A DNA stretch of 64,000 bases from JBBATK01 sp044228285 (GTDB taxonomy: Bacteria; Bacteroidota; Ignavibacteria; Kapaibacteriales; NICIL-2): the NCBI GenBank assembly GCA_044228285.1, contig JBGAVD010000001.1, forward strand, positions 806,001 to 870,000, given 5' to 3'. This document shows positions 43,990-52,813 of the stretch, piece by piece. The notes under the pieces are model-generated. The model worked only from the letters and a program-made list of their open reading frames with translations, ran no database searches and was not told the origin of the DNA. Position numbers and translations under genes: made by a program. Each line of letters opens with the position of its first letter. The first letter of the stretch is position 1.

Positions 43990-45084
43990 ATGTCGAGCTC
44001 TGATACCCTTGATGTTCTTATAGTTGGCGCTGGCATCGCCGGCTGCTGCCTGGCTGCCGAGCTGCTTGAGCGTGGGTGCACTGTGCGACTGGTCCACGAT
44101 AATCGAAAAGCATCAAGTTCGGTGGCTGGTGGATTAATAAACCCCGTTAGCGGCAAACGTTTCGGAGTTGATGCGCGTTACCATGAAATGCTGCGCATTG
44201 CCCGCGAACGCTTTGAGGCTATTGAAGGCGCGTGGAGATCGATGAGTATACTGCGATTTTTGTCGGCAGATGACGAAATTCGTCACTTTGAACGCAAATC
44301 CGAGCAATTACAGGCAGCCGGCTGGCTAGAACTGCTTCCCAGCTCCGAAGCCCTGATACAAGCTCCTTTGGAGTTCCGCCATCGGCAAATCGGTCCCGTT
44401 CTTCGCATTCCAGGAGCGGCTGCGGTTTCTCTCCAACATGTGTTAGATCATTTCCACTCACTTTTTCGCTCCAGGGGAATGCTGATTGAAGCGCGGTGGA
44501 ACGAGGCGGAAGAGTGGACGCAAGACATGCATTTTCAAGGACATCACTTTCATCGGGTCGTGTTTTGCGACGGTTGGCGTGTTGGTGAAAATCCTTATTT
44601 CGCTTATGTACCGCGTATGTTCGCTAAGGGACAATTGCTGGACATTGAGTTTGAGCGCAATCACCAACTCAAAGACATATGCATCATCAATTCAAAGTTC
44701 TTTCTGCCTCTGTCTGAGCGCCGGTGTCTGTACGGCGCTACCTACGAATGGAATGAATTGAATGATCAGGTTGAAGAGCATACCACAGAGTTTCTTACTG
44801 AGCACCTCAGGAATTCCATCACGAACGAGCTGAGGGTTTTGTCAGCCCGGGCAGGTGTACGACCAATTGTTTCAGATCTTAAACCAGTGTATGGCTCTCA
44901 TCCTGTGTACAAGCATATCTACCTCTTCAACGGATTGGGCTCGAAGGGTGCAATTCAGGCTCCTATTTGTGCCAAGGACCTAGCGTCTCATTTGCTTGAG
45001 CAAAGCGAAATCTATGCCCCACACTCGCTACGTCGCTTCGATAGTCATTTTCAGTCCCACAATGCTACTCCTACGGTCGCATGA
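43990..45084 (+). CDS. MnmC(o)-like FAD-dependent oxidoreductase
   Basis: 364 residues from ATG 43990. The FAD-binding Rossmann motif is VLIVGAGIAGCCLAAEL (GxGxxG at 13-18). The C-terminal part has RAGVRPIVSDLKPVYG and the FAD-covering block GLGSKGAIQAPICAKDL (315-331). This block closely resembles the ALGSRG..SAPLCAE stretch near the C-terminus of E. coli MnmC, whose oxidoreductase domain removes the carboxymethyl group from cmnm5(s2)U34 of tRNA. I therefore assign an MnmC(o)-like role over a general amino-acid oxidase. The key support is the neighbour: its stop overlaps by 4 bp (ATGA) the start of an MnmM-type methyltransferase gene, the next step of mnm5 formation. D-amino-acid oxidase or glycine oxidase remain alternatives. 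Confidence 0.72.
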   Translation: MSSSDTLDVLIVGAGIAGCCLAAELLERGCTVRLVHDNRKASSSVAGGLINPVSGKRFGVDARYHEMLRIARERFEAIEGAWRSMSILRFLSADDEIRHFERKSEQLQAAGWLELLPSSEALIQAPLEFRHRQIGPVLRIPGAAAVSLQHVLDHFHSLFRSRGMLIEARWNEAEEWTQDMHFQGHHFHRVVFCDGWRVGENPYFAYVPRMFAKGQLLDIEFERNHQLKDICIINSKFFLPLSERRCLYGATYEWNELNDQVEEHTTEFLTEHLRNSITNELRVLSARAGVRPIVSDLKPVYGSHPVYKHIYLFNGLGSKGAIQAPICAKDLASHLLEQSEIYAPHSLRRFDSHFQSHNATPTVA

Positions 45085-45710
45085 ATGACGATCCACTTTC
45101 CATAGTCAATTTTTCGCATGCGCTTATTCGACAGACGCAACGCATTCTTCGCGGTGAAATGTCGAACGTCACTACTGCTCCTGCACCAACTCTCTGGCCG
45201 CGAGTTGCCCTGGATGCAACTGTCGGCAATGGCAATGACCTTCGCTTCCTCTGCGAGATTTCTTCTCCTGATTCAACGATTATTGGCGTAGATGTTCAGT
45301 CTATAGCGATTGAGCGCTGTCAGAAGCTACTTGAAGAACAGCATTGCGAAGCAAGAGTCAAGCTGGTGTTGCGATCGCACGATGAGATTGATTCAATATG
45401 TAGGGCAGAAGGGATCATGAACCTTGATGTCGTGATGTACAATCTTGGCTATCTACCAGGGACCGACAAGAAGCTTCGAACCCAGGCGCAGACTAGCATT
45501 GCGAGTCTCGAACAAGCAATTGGACTGCTGTCGACGAATGGCATCATTACAATCTGTTGTTACGTGGCGCATGAGGGAGGACTCGAGGAACGTAATGCGA
45601 TTCAAAAGTGGATGAGCGAGCTAGATCCTAAGAAATTGAGAGTGATGCAATACAAGTCGTATGAAAGCGCACATACGCCAGAGTGTTATGTTCTTCAGAA
45701 ACGCGTTTGA
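45081..45710 (+). CDS. mnmM: MnmM/YtqB-type SAM-dependent tRNA methyltransferase
   Basis: 209 residues with a Rossmann methyltransferase fold. Motif I is LDATVGNGNDLRFL (about 44-57), the acidic end of strand 2 is in GVDVQSIAIERC (69-80), and the family-specific block is MYNLGYLPGTDKKLRTQ (119-135), with CCYVAHEGGLEE near the end. The NLGYLPG.DK block is the signature of the YtqB family, now known as MnmM, which methylates 5-aminomethyl-2-thiouridine at tRNA position 34 to the mnm5 form in Bacillus. The N-terminal 40 residues before motif I are longer than in YtqB. Its ATG overlaps the stop of the MnmC(o)-like gene, giving tight translational coupling. Confidence 0.82.
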   Translation: MNDDPLSIVNFSHALIRQTQRILRGEMSNVTTAPAPTLWPRVALDATVGNGNDLRFLCEISSPDSTIIGVDVQSIAIERCQKLLEEQHCEARVKLVLRSHDEIDSICRAEGIMNLDVVMYNLGYLPGTDKKLRTQAQTSIASLEQAIGLLSTNGIITICCYVAHEGGLEERNAIQKWMSELDPKKLRVMQYKSYESAHTPECYVLQKRV

Positions 45711-45844
45711 GTTTCAATTTATTCGGAATGCTCTCGATGGTCGCGTGAATGCAGTTGCATGAAGCACTTTAAGGATCTGGAAGATTACTGGACTGCTAAA
45801 GCGAGTCAGTTTCAATCCGGATTGCACTGGAGCCAGAGGCGGGA

Positions 45845-46093
45845 CTATTCCACGAGAATATCGTAGGGAGAGAGCATTTCATCAATGCTGATTCCAATTG
45901 GACCAAATCGGGTTTGTAGCATATTGACATCCCCAATATCACCTAGTTGTAAGGTTACAGCCTCTTTCTTCATTTCCATGAGCCAACGAAAGAGAGTTGG
46001 GGATACGCTTACGGAAGAGGGCGCACGACCGTGTTCGTCCACGAATCGCTCGATGGCTGAGTACACTTCTTCATATGCGTCAAAAAAATCCAT
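45845..46093 (-). CDS. Small hypothetical protein, 82 residues
   Basis: An 82-codon frame from ATG 46093 with protein-like composition: an acidic amphipathic helix (AYEEVYSAIERFVDEHG), then APSSVSVSPTLFRWLMEMK and two short strands ending YDILVE. There is no signal peptide, no membrane helix and no known motif. There is no clear Shine-Dalgarno sequence. It stands alone between the methyltransferase gene, which converges on it, and the divergent PorE-like gene. It is probably real but without a function. Confidence 0.5.
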   Translation of the reverse strand: MDFFDAYEEVYSAIERFVDEHGRAPSSVSVSPTLFRWLMEMKKEAVTLQLGDIGDVNMLQTRFGPIGISIDEMLSPYDILVE

Positions 46094-46176
46094 GTTATTT
46101 ACGGGCCTGTCGTACTACTTTGTGCTTCTGCAATTACGAGTTTTTATGAGTGCTATGCAAGATTTTCTTTTCCCGA

Positions 46177-46193
46177 AGCCTGCTTTGCAGGCT
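46177..46193. repeat. Short GC-rich hairpin with TTT loop upstream of PorE-like gene
   Basis: A perfect 7-bp stem (AGCCTGC at 46177-46183 against GCAGGCT at 46187-46193) around TTT, 34 bp upstream of the ATG of the PorE-like gene. It resembles the TTC-loop hairpins elsewhere in the window. Confidence 0.45.
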
Positions 46194-46227
46194 CGTGAGC
46201 AAGAACTTGCGTGTTGAAAGGTTGATC

Positions 46228-48327
46228 ATGCGATTTGTGTTTCTTCTTCTTTGTCTAGGTATCGGCAGTCTTCGTGCCCAAGCCCAGTCGACAGTTGTGT
46301 ATAGCGAGGATTTTCGCGTGAACACAAAGTCGTGGCTGGAGGAGACAGCACTCGGACATAGCATGACCTGGAGTCCTGGATTGTTCACGATCGAGCAAAA
46401 CAGTGGAAAAGGAGGCGTCTTTTCGCTTCGCACTCAACAACTGGACGATTTTGTTGATTGGAAAATTGAGGCCACAATTGAGCAGTTCAGCGGAGTGAAG
46501 GACCATGGTTATGGATTAGTCTTTCGTGCTATCGATGCCGACAGTTGTTATCTCTTTCTGATCAACTCTGAAGGCAAAGCTTCCGTGTTGTCATGGACCG
46601 GAGTCAATTACAACTTTATCGTTCGTTGGCGTCCGTGTCCGCAGATTCGAAGTAATACTTCAAACACATTGAGCATCGTTCATCAATTCGATAACATAGC
46701 GTTCCTTGTCAATGGTACGTGCATCGGGTCTATCTCTGCAACCGAGTGTCGGGCTTTCGGCGACCGCTTTGGTTTTTACATAGAAGATGTCATGAAAATT
46801 GGTGTAAGATCCGTACGGGTGATGACCGATATAGTCGATCATCAAGTCAATGCCGTGCCTGACGGAGGGTTGGATCTTCAGCACCAGAATTTGGGACGAA
46901 ATGTCAATTCAAGCGCAACTGAGATCAATGCCATCGTGAGTGCGGATGATAAGACCTTATACATGATACGACGTGACTTTGAGGGAAATGTTGGAAGCGA
47001 GCGACGTGACGATATCTGGTTCTGTCGACGTAATGCTCAAGGTGGATGGTCAGCAGCAGAGAACATTGGCTTGCCGTTGAATACGGCTGCGAACAATAGT
47101 GTGATTTCTGTTGCTCCAGACAACAATACACTCCTTCTGCAAGGCTACTACGAAAAGGGAAAGGAGAGCGAAACTGGTCTTTCCATTACTCACCGAGAAG
47201 GCTCAACGTGGTCGGCACCGAAGGCTGTCACGATTGATAGCTTGTACAACCTCCATCCCTTCATGGAATTTAGCTTGTCTCCCGACGAGCGCGTGCTCAT
47301 TGCGTCGCTCGAACAGTTCGATACCAAGGGATCGAAGGATCTTTATGTGTGTTATCGTACAAGTGACACGAGCTTCTCACGACCTCATCACATTCCAGAG
47401 CTAAGTACAATCGGCTCAGATATGGCTCCTTACATTGCGACCGATGGCACAACCATGTACTTTAGCACGGATGGTCGAGCTGGATATGGTAGCGAAGACA
47501 TTTTTGTCACAACCCGACTCGACTCAACATGGAAGCATTGGTCTGAACCGCGAAACTTGGGACCAAAGATCAACACGCCTTATTTCGACGCATACTTCCA
47601 CACGACAGCGCGTGGCGACTCAGCGTACATGATGACCTATGCGAAAACCTACGGATCATCTGACATTGTTCGCATTGCGGTTCCACCTGAAGCACGACCT
47701 AAAACAGTATGTCTGATTTCTGGTCATGTCTATGATGCGAAAACCAAGAAGCCCCTTGGTGCCGGAGTGCGATACGAGTTTCTTTCAACGAACACTGAAG
47801 CTGGCTTCGCCCGATCCAATCCGAGTGATGGAGCGTATAACATTGCGTTGCCTGCAGGTAACATGTATGGATTCTTTGCGCGTGCTGAGAACTATTATCC
47901 AGTCAGCGAGCAGCTAGATACGCGATCGCTTCGCGCCTACCAGGAGCTCAACCGAGATCTCTACCTGGTGCCCATTGAAAAAGAGGCGACCATTCGCTTG
48001 AACAATCTCTTCTTTGATTTTGCAAAAGCTGAATTGCGCTCCGAGTCTGCTTCTGAACTTGATCGCCTCATCGACTTTCTTAAATCCCGACAAAGTATGA
48101 GCATCGTTATCGCAGGCCACACGGATTCCGTAGGCGAGAAAGCTACGAACCTTAGTCTTTCTCGCAATCGGGCGCAGGCGGTGCTTAGTTATCTGCGACA
48201 AAAAGGTGTGCAAAAGAATCGTCTGCGCTGTGTGGGTTACGGCAGCACAAAGCCAATCGATAGTAATGAAACGGAAGAGGGACGACAACGCAATCGTCGT
48301 GTTGAGTTTGTCATCGAAAAGAACTAA
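46228..48327 (+). CDS. PorE-like OmpA/beta-propeller lipoprotein-free surface protein
   Basis: 699 residues from ATG 46228, supported by AAAGG six bases upstream and a Sec signal ending AQA-Q. Domains in order: a concanavalin/LamG-like beta sandwich (about 20-210, VYSEDFRVN ... VLSWTG), PD40/WD40-like propeller repeats (about 220-500, SADDKTLYMIR, VAPDNNTLLLQG, LSPDERVLIAS, ATDGTTMYFSTDG), a carboxypeptidase-regulatory-like domain (about 510-590, SGHVYDAKTKKPLGAG) and a C-terminal OmpA peptidoglycan-binding domain (LFFDFAKAEL, IAGHTDSVGE, RNRRVEF). The propeller-CRD-OmpA order is that of PorE, the T9SS component bridging the outer-membrane complex to peptidoglycan; the N-terminal ConA-like domain in place of TPR repeats is different. 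A T9SS-related or general envelope scaffold role is likely. Confidence 0.78.
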   Translation: MRFVFLLLCLGIGSLRAQAQSTVVYSEDFRVNTKSWLEETALGHSMTWSPGLFTIEQNSGKGGVFSLRTQQLDDFVDWKIEATIEQFSGVKDHGYGLVFRAIDADSCYLFLINSEGKASVLSWTGVNYNFIVRWRPCPQIRSNTSNTLSIVHQFDNIAFLVNGTCIGSISATECRAFGDRFGFYIEDVMKIGVRSVRVMTDIVDHQVNAVPDGGLDLQHQNLGRNVNSSATEINAIVSADDKTLYMIRRDFEGNVGSERRDDIWFCRRNAQGGWSAAENIGLPLNTAANNSVISVAPDNNTLLLQGYYEKGKESETGLSITHREGSTWSAPKAVTIDSLYNLHPFMEFSLSPDERVLIASLEQFDTKGSKDLYVCYRTSDTSFSRPHHIPELSTIGSDMAPYIATDGTTMYFSTDGRAGYGSEDIFVTTRLDSTWKHWSEPRNLGPKINTPYFDAYFHTTARGDSAYMMTYAKTYGSSDIVRIAVPPEARPKTVCLISGHVYDAKTKKPLGAGVRYEFLSTNTEAGFARSNPSDGAYNIALPAGNMYGFFARAENYYPVSEQLDTRSLRAYQELNRDLYLVPIEKEATIRLNNLFFDFAKAELRSESASELDRLIDFLKSRQSMSIVIAGHTDSVGEKATNLSLSRNRAQAVLSYLRQKGVQKNRLRCVGYGSTKPIDSNETEEGRQRNRRVEFVIEKN

Positions 48328-48362
48328 CTCCACTGCGTTCTCTTCAAGAGTCTTCATCTTCA

Positions 48363-48390
48363 TGCCAGCACAGGCTTCGCCTGCTCGGCA
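48363..48390. repeat. TTC-loop hairpin downstream of PorE-like gene
   Basis: TGCC/GGCA outer arms with an inner CAGGC/GCCTG stem around TTC. It lies 36 bp past the PorE-like stop codon, so it may end that transcript, though a T tract is lacking. It is one of the TTC-loop set. Confidence 0.5.
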
Positions 48391-48454
48391 GCCACTTATT
48401 CTTCCCACTCAAAGGTCTTTTCGTCACTCTCACGTCGTTTGTTTGTGATGCGGG

Positions 48455-49690
48455 TTAGCTCATCTTCATGAGCTCGAGCTCAACACCGTTCCAACCGGGA
48501 AAAAGTGATTCAGGGTTCTGAAGTTGAAAATGGTGTCGTGCTACATTCGAGAACAACGCACGAAAGTCCGTTGTCACAGGTAGGTCACGACCATCCTCCA
48601 AATTCTCCACAGCAAGCTCAGGTACTTTGCCAATAACTGAGCCACCTCGAACTGCGTTCGACAGAAGAAACATGCATGAGGCTCGACCGTGGTCTGTCCC
48701 ACCGCTTCCGTTCTCGCGAACAGTTCGTCCGAATTCTGTCATGGTAAGTACACTCACGTCATCTTGCCAGCGACCGAGGTCTTCCCAGAAGTTTGAAACG
48801 CACTGTGAGAGCTCGCTAGCGACCCGAGCGAATTGTCCGTTCCTCGTGCCCTGCTGAACGTGAGTATCCCATCCATTAGATTCGATAAAAACAATCCGTA
48901 ACCCCAGATCTGCTTTTATCAACTGAGCCACTTGTTGAAAGTGCATGCCAAGACTAGTAGCTGGATACACAACGCCTGCCGCAGACCGATACGGTTGTTG
49001 CACGAGTTTTTCGATCACACGGGAAGCCTCAAAACTATCGCGACCACTTGCTCGCAGATTCTCCTGATTGGTTCGCGCATACAACGCTTCAAAAGAAAGA
49101 GATGATGAGCTGTCTTGCGATCCATATGCAAGATGAAAGTTCTTCAAATCATCGATTGCTAAGGCAGGCATTGTACCGCTAAGACTGAGAGGTAGAGCAG
49201 GGGTAGCTGCCACGCATTGAAAGGCAGTGGGCTTCTGCTGAATTGCCTGCGCTGCTCGATTGAGCCATCCACTGGAGCTTTTTCGTCCTGGAGTTCCGTT
49301 CTCCATGTAGTCCTGCGCATCAAAGTGTGAGCGTGTGTTGTCAGGCGATCCAACACCGTGAATGATCGCTAAGCGTCGCTCATCAAAACTCCGCTTTAAA
49401 CTTCCAAAGGCAGGATGAAGGGCGAAGCGATCGTCGAGTTGAATCAAACCACTGGTGGGTGACATGTCCATCCGCAGTCGAGCTCTGGCAGCTGCAAAGT
49501 ACTTGTCTGTGAAAGGCTGCACAGCCATTAAACCATCCATTGCTCCGCGTTGAAACACACAAACCAAGACTTTTCTGCTATTGGGAACACTCTTGATTAA
49601 CTCTCGGATAAGTGGCGAAGCGAATGCACAGCCACCAAGAGCTACTATGCTCAGGGCAGAGGAACGGAGGAATGCGCGACGTGAGTTCAT
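48455..49690 (-). CDS. DUF1501 protein (Tat-exported)
   Basis: 411 residues from ATG 49690. The N-terminus MNSRRAFLRSSALSIVALGG is a Tat signal (SRRAFLR). DUF1501 features are visible: VFQRGAMDGLMAV, FALHPAFGSL, IHGVGSPDNTRSHFDAQDYME, and the C-terminal TEFGRTVRENGSGGTDHGRAS with SVIGKVPEL. The family has an alkaline-phosphatase/sulfatase-like fold and possible metal ligands in these Asp/His motifs, but no reaction is known. It is encoded directly after the DUF1800 protein on the same strand (50 bp), the standard pairing. Confidence 0.9.
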   Translation of the reverse strand: MNSRRAFLRSSALSIVALGGCAFASPLIRELIKSVPNSRKVLVCVFQRGAMDGLMAVQPFTDKYFAAARARLRMDMSPTSGLIQLDDRFALHPAFGSLKRSFDERRLAIIHGVGSPDNTRSHFDAQDYMENGTPGRKSSSGWLNRAAQAIQQKPTAFQCVAATPALPLSLSGTMPALAIDDLKNFHLAYGSQDSSSSLSFEALYARTNQENLRASGRDSFEASRVIEKLVQQPYRSAAGVVYPATSLGMHFQQVAQLIKADLGLRIVFIESNGWDTHVQQGTRNGQFARVASELSQCVSNFWEDLGRWQDDVSVLTMTEFGRTVRENGSGGTDHGRASCMFLLSNAVRGGSVIGKVPELAVENLEDGRDLPVTTDFRALFSNVARHHFQLQNPESLFPGWNGVELELMKMS

Positions 49691-49740
49691 AGAGTACACC
49701 TAAAAGCGAATGAATGTAGTAGTTGTTGGTGATTTGTCTG

Positions 49741-51804
49741 TTAACGACGTTGAAATTCAGGCGAACCAAGAACAAGCGCAATGATCTTCCGCTCTCGCTC
49801 CTCACTAGCACTCATGATTGACTGTGATTTGTTCCTAGCACTGTTACTCTGTCCAGGACCCGGCTTGGGCTCAAGAGCTCCGTCGCTGTCCATGCCTACA
49901 ATCCCATCATAGTCTTCATCACTAAGAACCGTAGCATCAAGCATCAAATCAGGTGCGTCTTTGCGGTTTTGAGAACGTGAGCGGACTTTTGAACTGAACT
50001 CTGGATCTTGGAGATCCGCACTTAAAAGAGCTATACATTGTTGGACATCTCGCTCTGGTAAGAGGTGTGCAAAGGTCTTAGAGAGTGCAGAACTCATTGA
50101 TTCTGCCTCGTTTTCCTGTGATGTGAGCTGAAGAGGGCAGACCACACCTTTGAGCTCGTTGTGTGCAAAGGCTACTCCAAAATTCATACGATTCAAAAGA
50201 GCACCAGAGTTTACCCAAGCGGAGGCTTGATCCGCAAAGCCTGTGGGCGCTGGAGCTGCGTAGAGTTGTTGTCCTAAACGTGTGACCCAATCATACAGAT
50301 CTTTGGTAGGACGTAGCTCCGCATGTGTTGTCCGCAACGCAGACACAGCTAGTTCAAAAGGTGTCTTGATTTTTGAGCGCACGACATTGCTCGACCAAAA
50401 CTCAGGGGAATACACGATGCAACGAAGCATCTCCTTGATATCTCCTTTCTTCTCGATGAAGACCTGAGCTACTTGTTGAACCAACTTTTCCGAAGGCTGA
50501 TCGCTAACAAATCGAATACAGAGTTTTCTAGCAATGTGGCGAGCGGTTGACGCATGCTCGCTTAGAATTCTCAAGATCTTCTGTCCTTCATCGATACCTC
50601 CACCAGATGCGAACTTTGTGCCCAGTACGCTCTTTGCGGTGGCATCGTGTGCGTCAGCTCGAAAGAGAAAGTCGCCTTGTACAACAGTTCCAAGCTGCTT
50701 GCTCTTCTCGATCATCTCGAGAAGTCGTTCACTGTTCTTTGCATAGCCAAGAGGCATCATTGTCCATCCGCTTAACACACGTGCCAGATCGCTAACGTCA
50801 TGCTGCGAATAGCCTCCATCAACACCCATGGTATGAAGCTCCAAGAGTTCCCTTGCGTAGTTTTCGTTGATTCCACGTCGTGGGAGAAATTCATCAGGAA
50901 TCCCTTTGCTTGCCTCTTGTTTGAATTTCTCAGCTTTCGATTCCATTGCGGCAATCTTGCGTCGGGCAAACCAACCTTTTATACCGCCGATATTCTTGAT
51001 TGAGTCGAGAGCGATGCTTGCCAGCGTTGGGCATCCAACAGGTGCTGTTGATTGCGCGTTGTCCAAGTAAATAAGCATGGCAGGGTGCTGGGCGCTACCG
51101 ATCAAGAGATCGTGAAAATTGCCAAGCGCAGATGGACGCATGACGTCACGCTCGTAGGTTGGAATGTAGGCTCGCGCCGGAGTTTTCAGCATTGATACGC
51201 TGAAGTGGTTCATCCAGAAGTCTGCAACAACGTCTTGTAGTTGATTGTTGCTATACACTGCACGCAACAGCTTGGCAGCGACCATTTCGCCAAGCAACTC
51301 TTTTTGCGGACGGTATCCTTGCTCATAGGCATACTTCAAAGCCTCTCGTCGCGCAGTCTTGTTGTTCGTATCCTGTATTGCCTCAATGTTCTTGAATTTT
51401 CCGTCGCGCATGAGCTCAAGTAGGACTTTCCCGGGCGGCGGATAGACTGCAGCGATCTCAGCATTCGTCAGCTTGAGTGTTTTGTAGTTCTTTAGTTTAT
51501 CACGAAGCAGCTCGTCATTCTCAGCTGCTCGAAGCTGCGTTTCAAACCACTGTTCGAGACCCACTCGTTCAACCGCATCTATGTCCTCGGGTCGTACACC
51601 CCAAGTCCAACGGCTCAAGAGGTGTGCTGCTGCCTGTCGTCGGCTGAGACCAGCCTGCAAATAGGGCATCGCATCTGCTTTTGCTACCATCTGCTTATGA
51701 GGCGGCGGCGCAGCCGCAGCGAGTACAAAAAAGACTCCTGAGAACAGAGCAAGGAGTGAAAGGGTAGACAGGATGAGTGAGCTTTGGGAAATGTGCGTTT
51801 TCAT
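49741..51804 (-). CDS. DUF1800 protein
   Basis: 687 residues from ATG 51804, which opens a signal peptide (MKTHISQSSLILSTLSLLAL); the longer open frame upstream is charged and unsupported. DUF1800 blocks are visible: AAAHLLSRWTWGVRPEDID, LRAVYSNNQLQDVVADFWMNHF, NYARELLELHTMGVDGGYS, DVSDLARVLSGWT, and a C-terminal end in LVLGSPEFQRR, as in most members. The tail before it has an acidic DEDYDGIVGMDSDGALEP stretch that could bind calcium. The family is exported and always near DUF1501; function is unknown. A divergent HAD phosphatase gene lies 252 bp away. Confidence 0.9.
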   Translation of the reverse strand: MKTHISQSSLILSTLSLLALFSGVFFVLAAAAPPPHKQMVAKADAMPYLQAGLSRRQAAAHLLSRWTWGVRPEDIDAVERVGLEQWFETQLRAAENDELLRDKLKNYKTLKLTNAEIAAVYPPPGKVLLELMRDGKFKNIEAIQDTNNKTARREALKYAYEQGYRPQKELLGEMVAAKLLRAVYSNNQLQDVVADFWMNHFSVSMLKTPARAYIPTYERDVMRPSALGNFHDLLIGSAQHPAMLIYLDNAQSTAPVGCPTLASIALDSIKNIGGIKGWFARRKIAAMESKAEKFKQEASKGIPDEFLPRRGINENYARELLELHTMGVDGGYSQHDVSDLARVLSGWTMMPLGYAKNSERLLEMIEKSKQLGTVVQGDFLFRADAHDATAKSVLGTKFASGGGIDEGQKILRILSEHASTARHIARKLCIRFVSDQPSEKLVQQVAQVFIEKKGDIKEMLRCIVYSPEFWSSNVVRSKIKTPFELAVSALRTTHAELRPTKDLYDWVTRLGQQLYAAPAPTGFADQASAWVNSGALLNRMNFGVAFAHNELKGVVCPLQLTSQENEAESMSSALSKTFAHLLPERDVQQCIALLSADLQDPEFSSKVRSRSQNRKDAPDLMLDATVLSDEDYDGIVGMDSDGALEPKPGPGQSNSARNKSQSIMSASEERERKIIALVLGSPEFQRR

Positions 51805-52056
51805 GGTCTGTTGTATGAGAGTCGAAAGCCGAGTATAGATTGACCAGCCTGATGCTCTTGAACGAGAGTTACGCGCGTTGACAACATGGGATGTACGCTC
51901 AAGTGCGTCTAAAATCGACAAAGTAATGAAACGAAGTGAAGAGTATTCGTCGTCACGAAGCTAAGACTCAGAGTATAAGACAGTGGTTTAATGAAAGTCG
52001 GAGCACGGCCACACTCGTATTTTGCAGTCAAACGCGATCGATTCATCTGAGGGAGT

Positions 52057-52800
52057 ATGGGAATAAACTGGAAGGCGGTTGATGCTGTGTATTTTGATTT
52101 AGACAATACGCTCATCGATCATTCAGCGGCTGAGCAAAAAGCATTTGAGCATTGTTTTGATAGCTCAGAACTTCATCGTGGTGTATATGGAAAAGAAGCT
52201 CTGCTTCGTCGATATCGAGTGATTAATGAGAAGCTGTGGGCTGAGTACCGTGTTGGACACATCAGCACGGACGAGCTACGTCTGCAACGCTGGGCAGAAC
52301 TCATGCACGAACAATTTCATCAACACAGCTACGTACCAACGAAGAGCGTTGAAGAGCTCTCAGCGTTGTACTTGCAACAGTATGATCGAAGTTCGGTGCT
52401 GATGGAGGGGGCTGAGGAACTCATCGAGACGATGTGTGCAACCTTTCGCTTTTGTGGACTCATCACGAATGGTTTTCCAGAGCAGGTGCGACAGAAGTTA
52501 GAAAACCTCAAGTGGACCGAGCGCTTTCATGCCGTGGTGATAAGCGAGGTCGTGGGTGTTGCAAAACCAAATGCACGCATTTTTGAGCTAGCTCGTGATC
52601 TCAGCTCTGCAAGCGATAGCGCGCTTCTTTATATCGGCGACAATTTCGAGGTCGATATGGTTGGTGCAAAGAAAGTAGGCTGGCAGACGATCTGGTTTGA
52701 CCGTCATGAAGCACACCTGCCCTTGTATAGAGATTATGCTGACGAACGAGTGAGCACACTGCTTGAGCTTCGACGAAGTGTTCTGCAACACACTGCCTAA
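52057..52800 (+). CDS. HAD-superfamily phosphatase (YjjG-like)
   Basis: 247 residues. HAD motif I is FDLDNTLIDH (catalytic Asp in DLDNT), motif II is GLITNGFPEQV, the Lys of motif III is in GVAKPNARIF, and motif IV is IGDNFEVDMVGAKKVGW. A helical cap (about 25-110) is inserted after motif I, giving the C1 cap of the YjjG pyrimidine-nucleotidase/haloacid dehalogenase-like group. It should hydrolyse a phosphate monoester in the cytoplasm, possibly damaged or non-canonical nucleotides. Its stop is 13 bp from the convergent end of the Kir channel gene. Confidence 0.88.
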   Translation: MGINWKAVDAVYFDLDNTLIDHSAAEQKAFEHCFDSSELHRGVYGKEALLRRYRVINEKLWAEYRVGHISTDELRLQRWAELMHEQFHQHSYVPTKSVEELSALYLQQYDRSSVLMEGAEELIETMCATFRFCGLITNGFPEQVRQKLENLKWTERFHAVVISEVVGVAKPNARIFELARDLSSASDSALLYIGDNFEVDMVGAKKVGWQTIWFDRHEAHLPLYRDYADERVSTLLELRRSVLQHTA

Positions 52801-52813
52801 GCTATCTTTCTTG

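Noticed and set aside
45759..45866. 35-residue plus-strand frame (MKHFKDLEDYW...) after the methyltransferase gene
   Set aside because: It looks protein-like at its start but overlaps the end of the opposite 82-residue gene, is very short and has no clear ribosome site; it could be a gene remnant.
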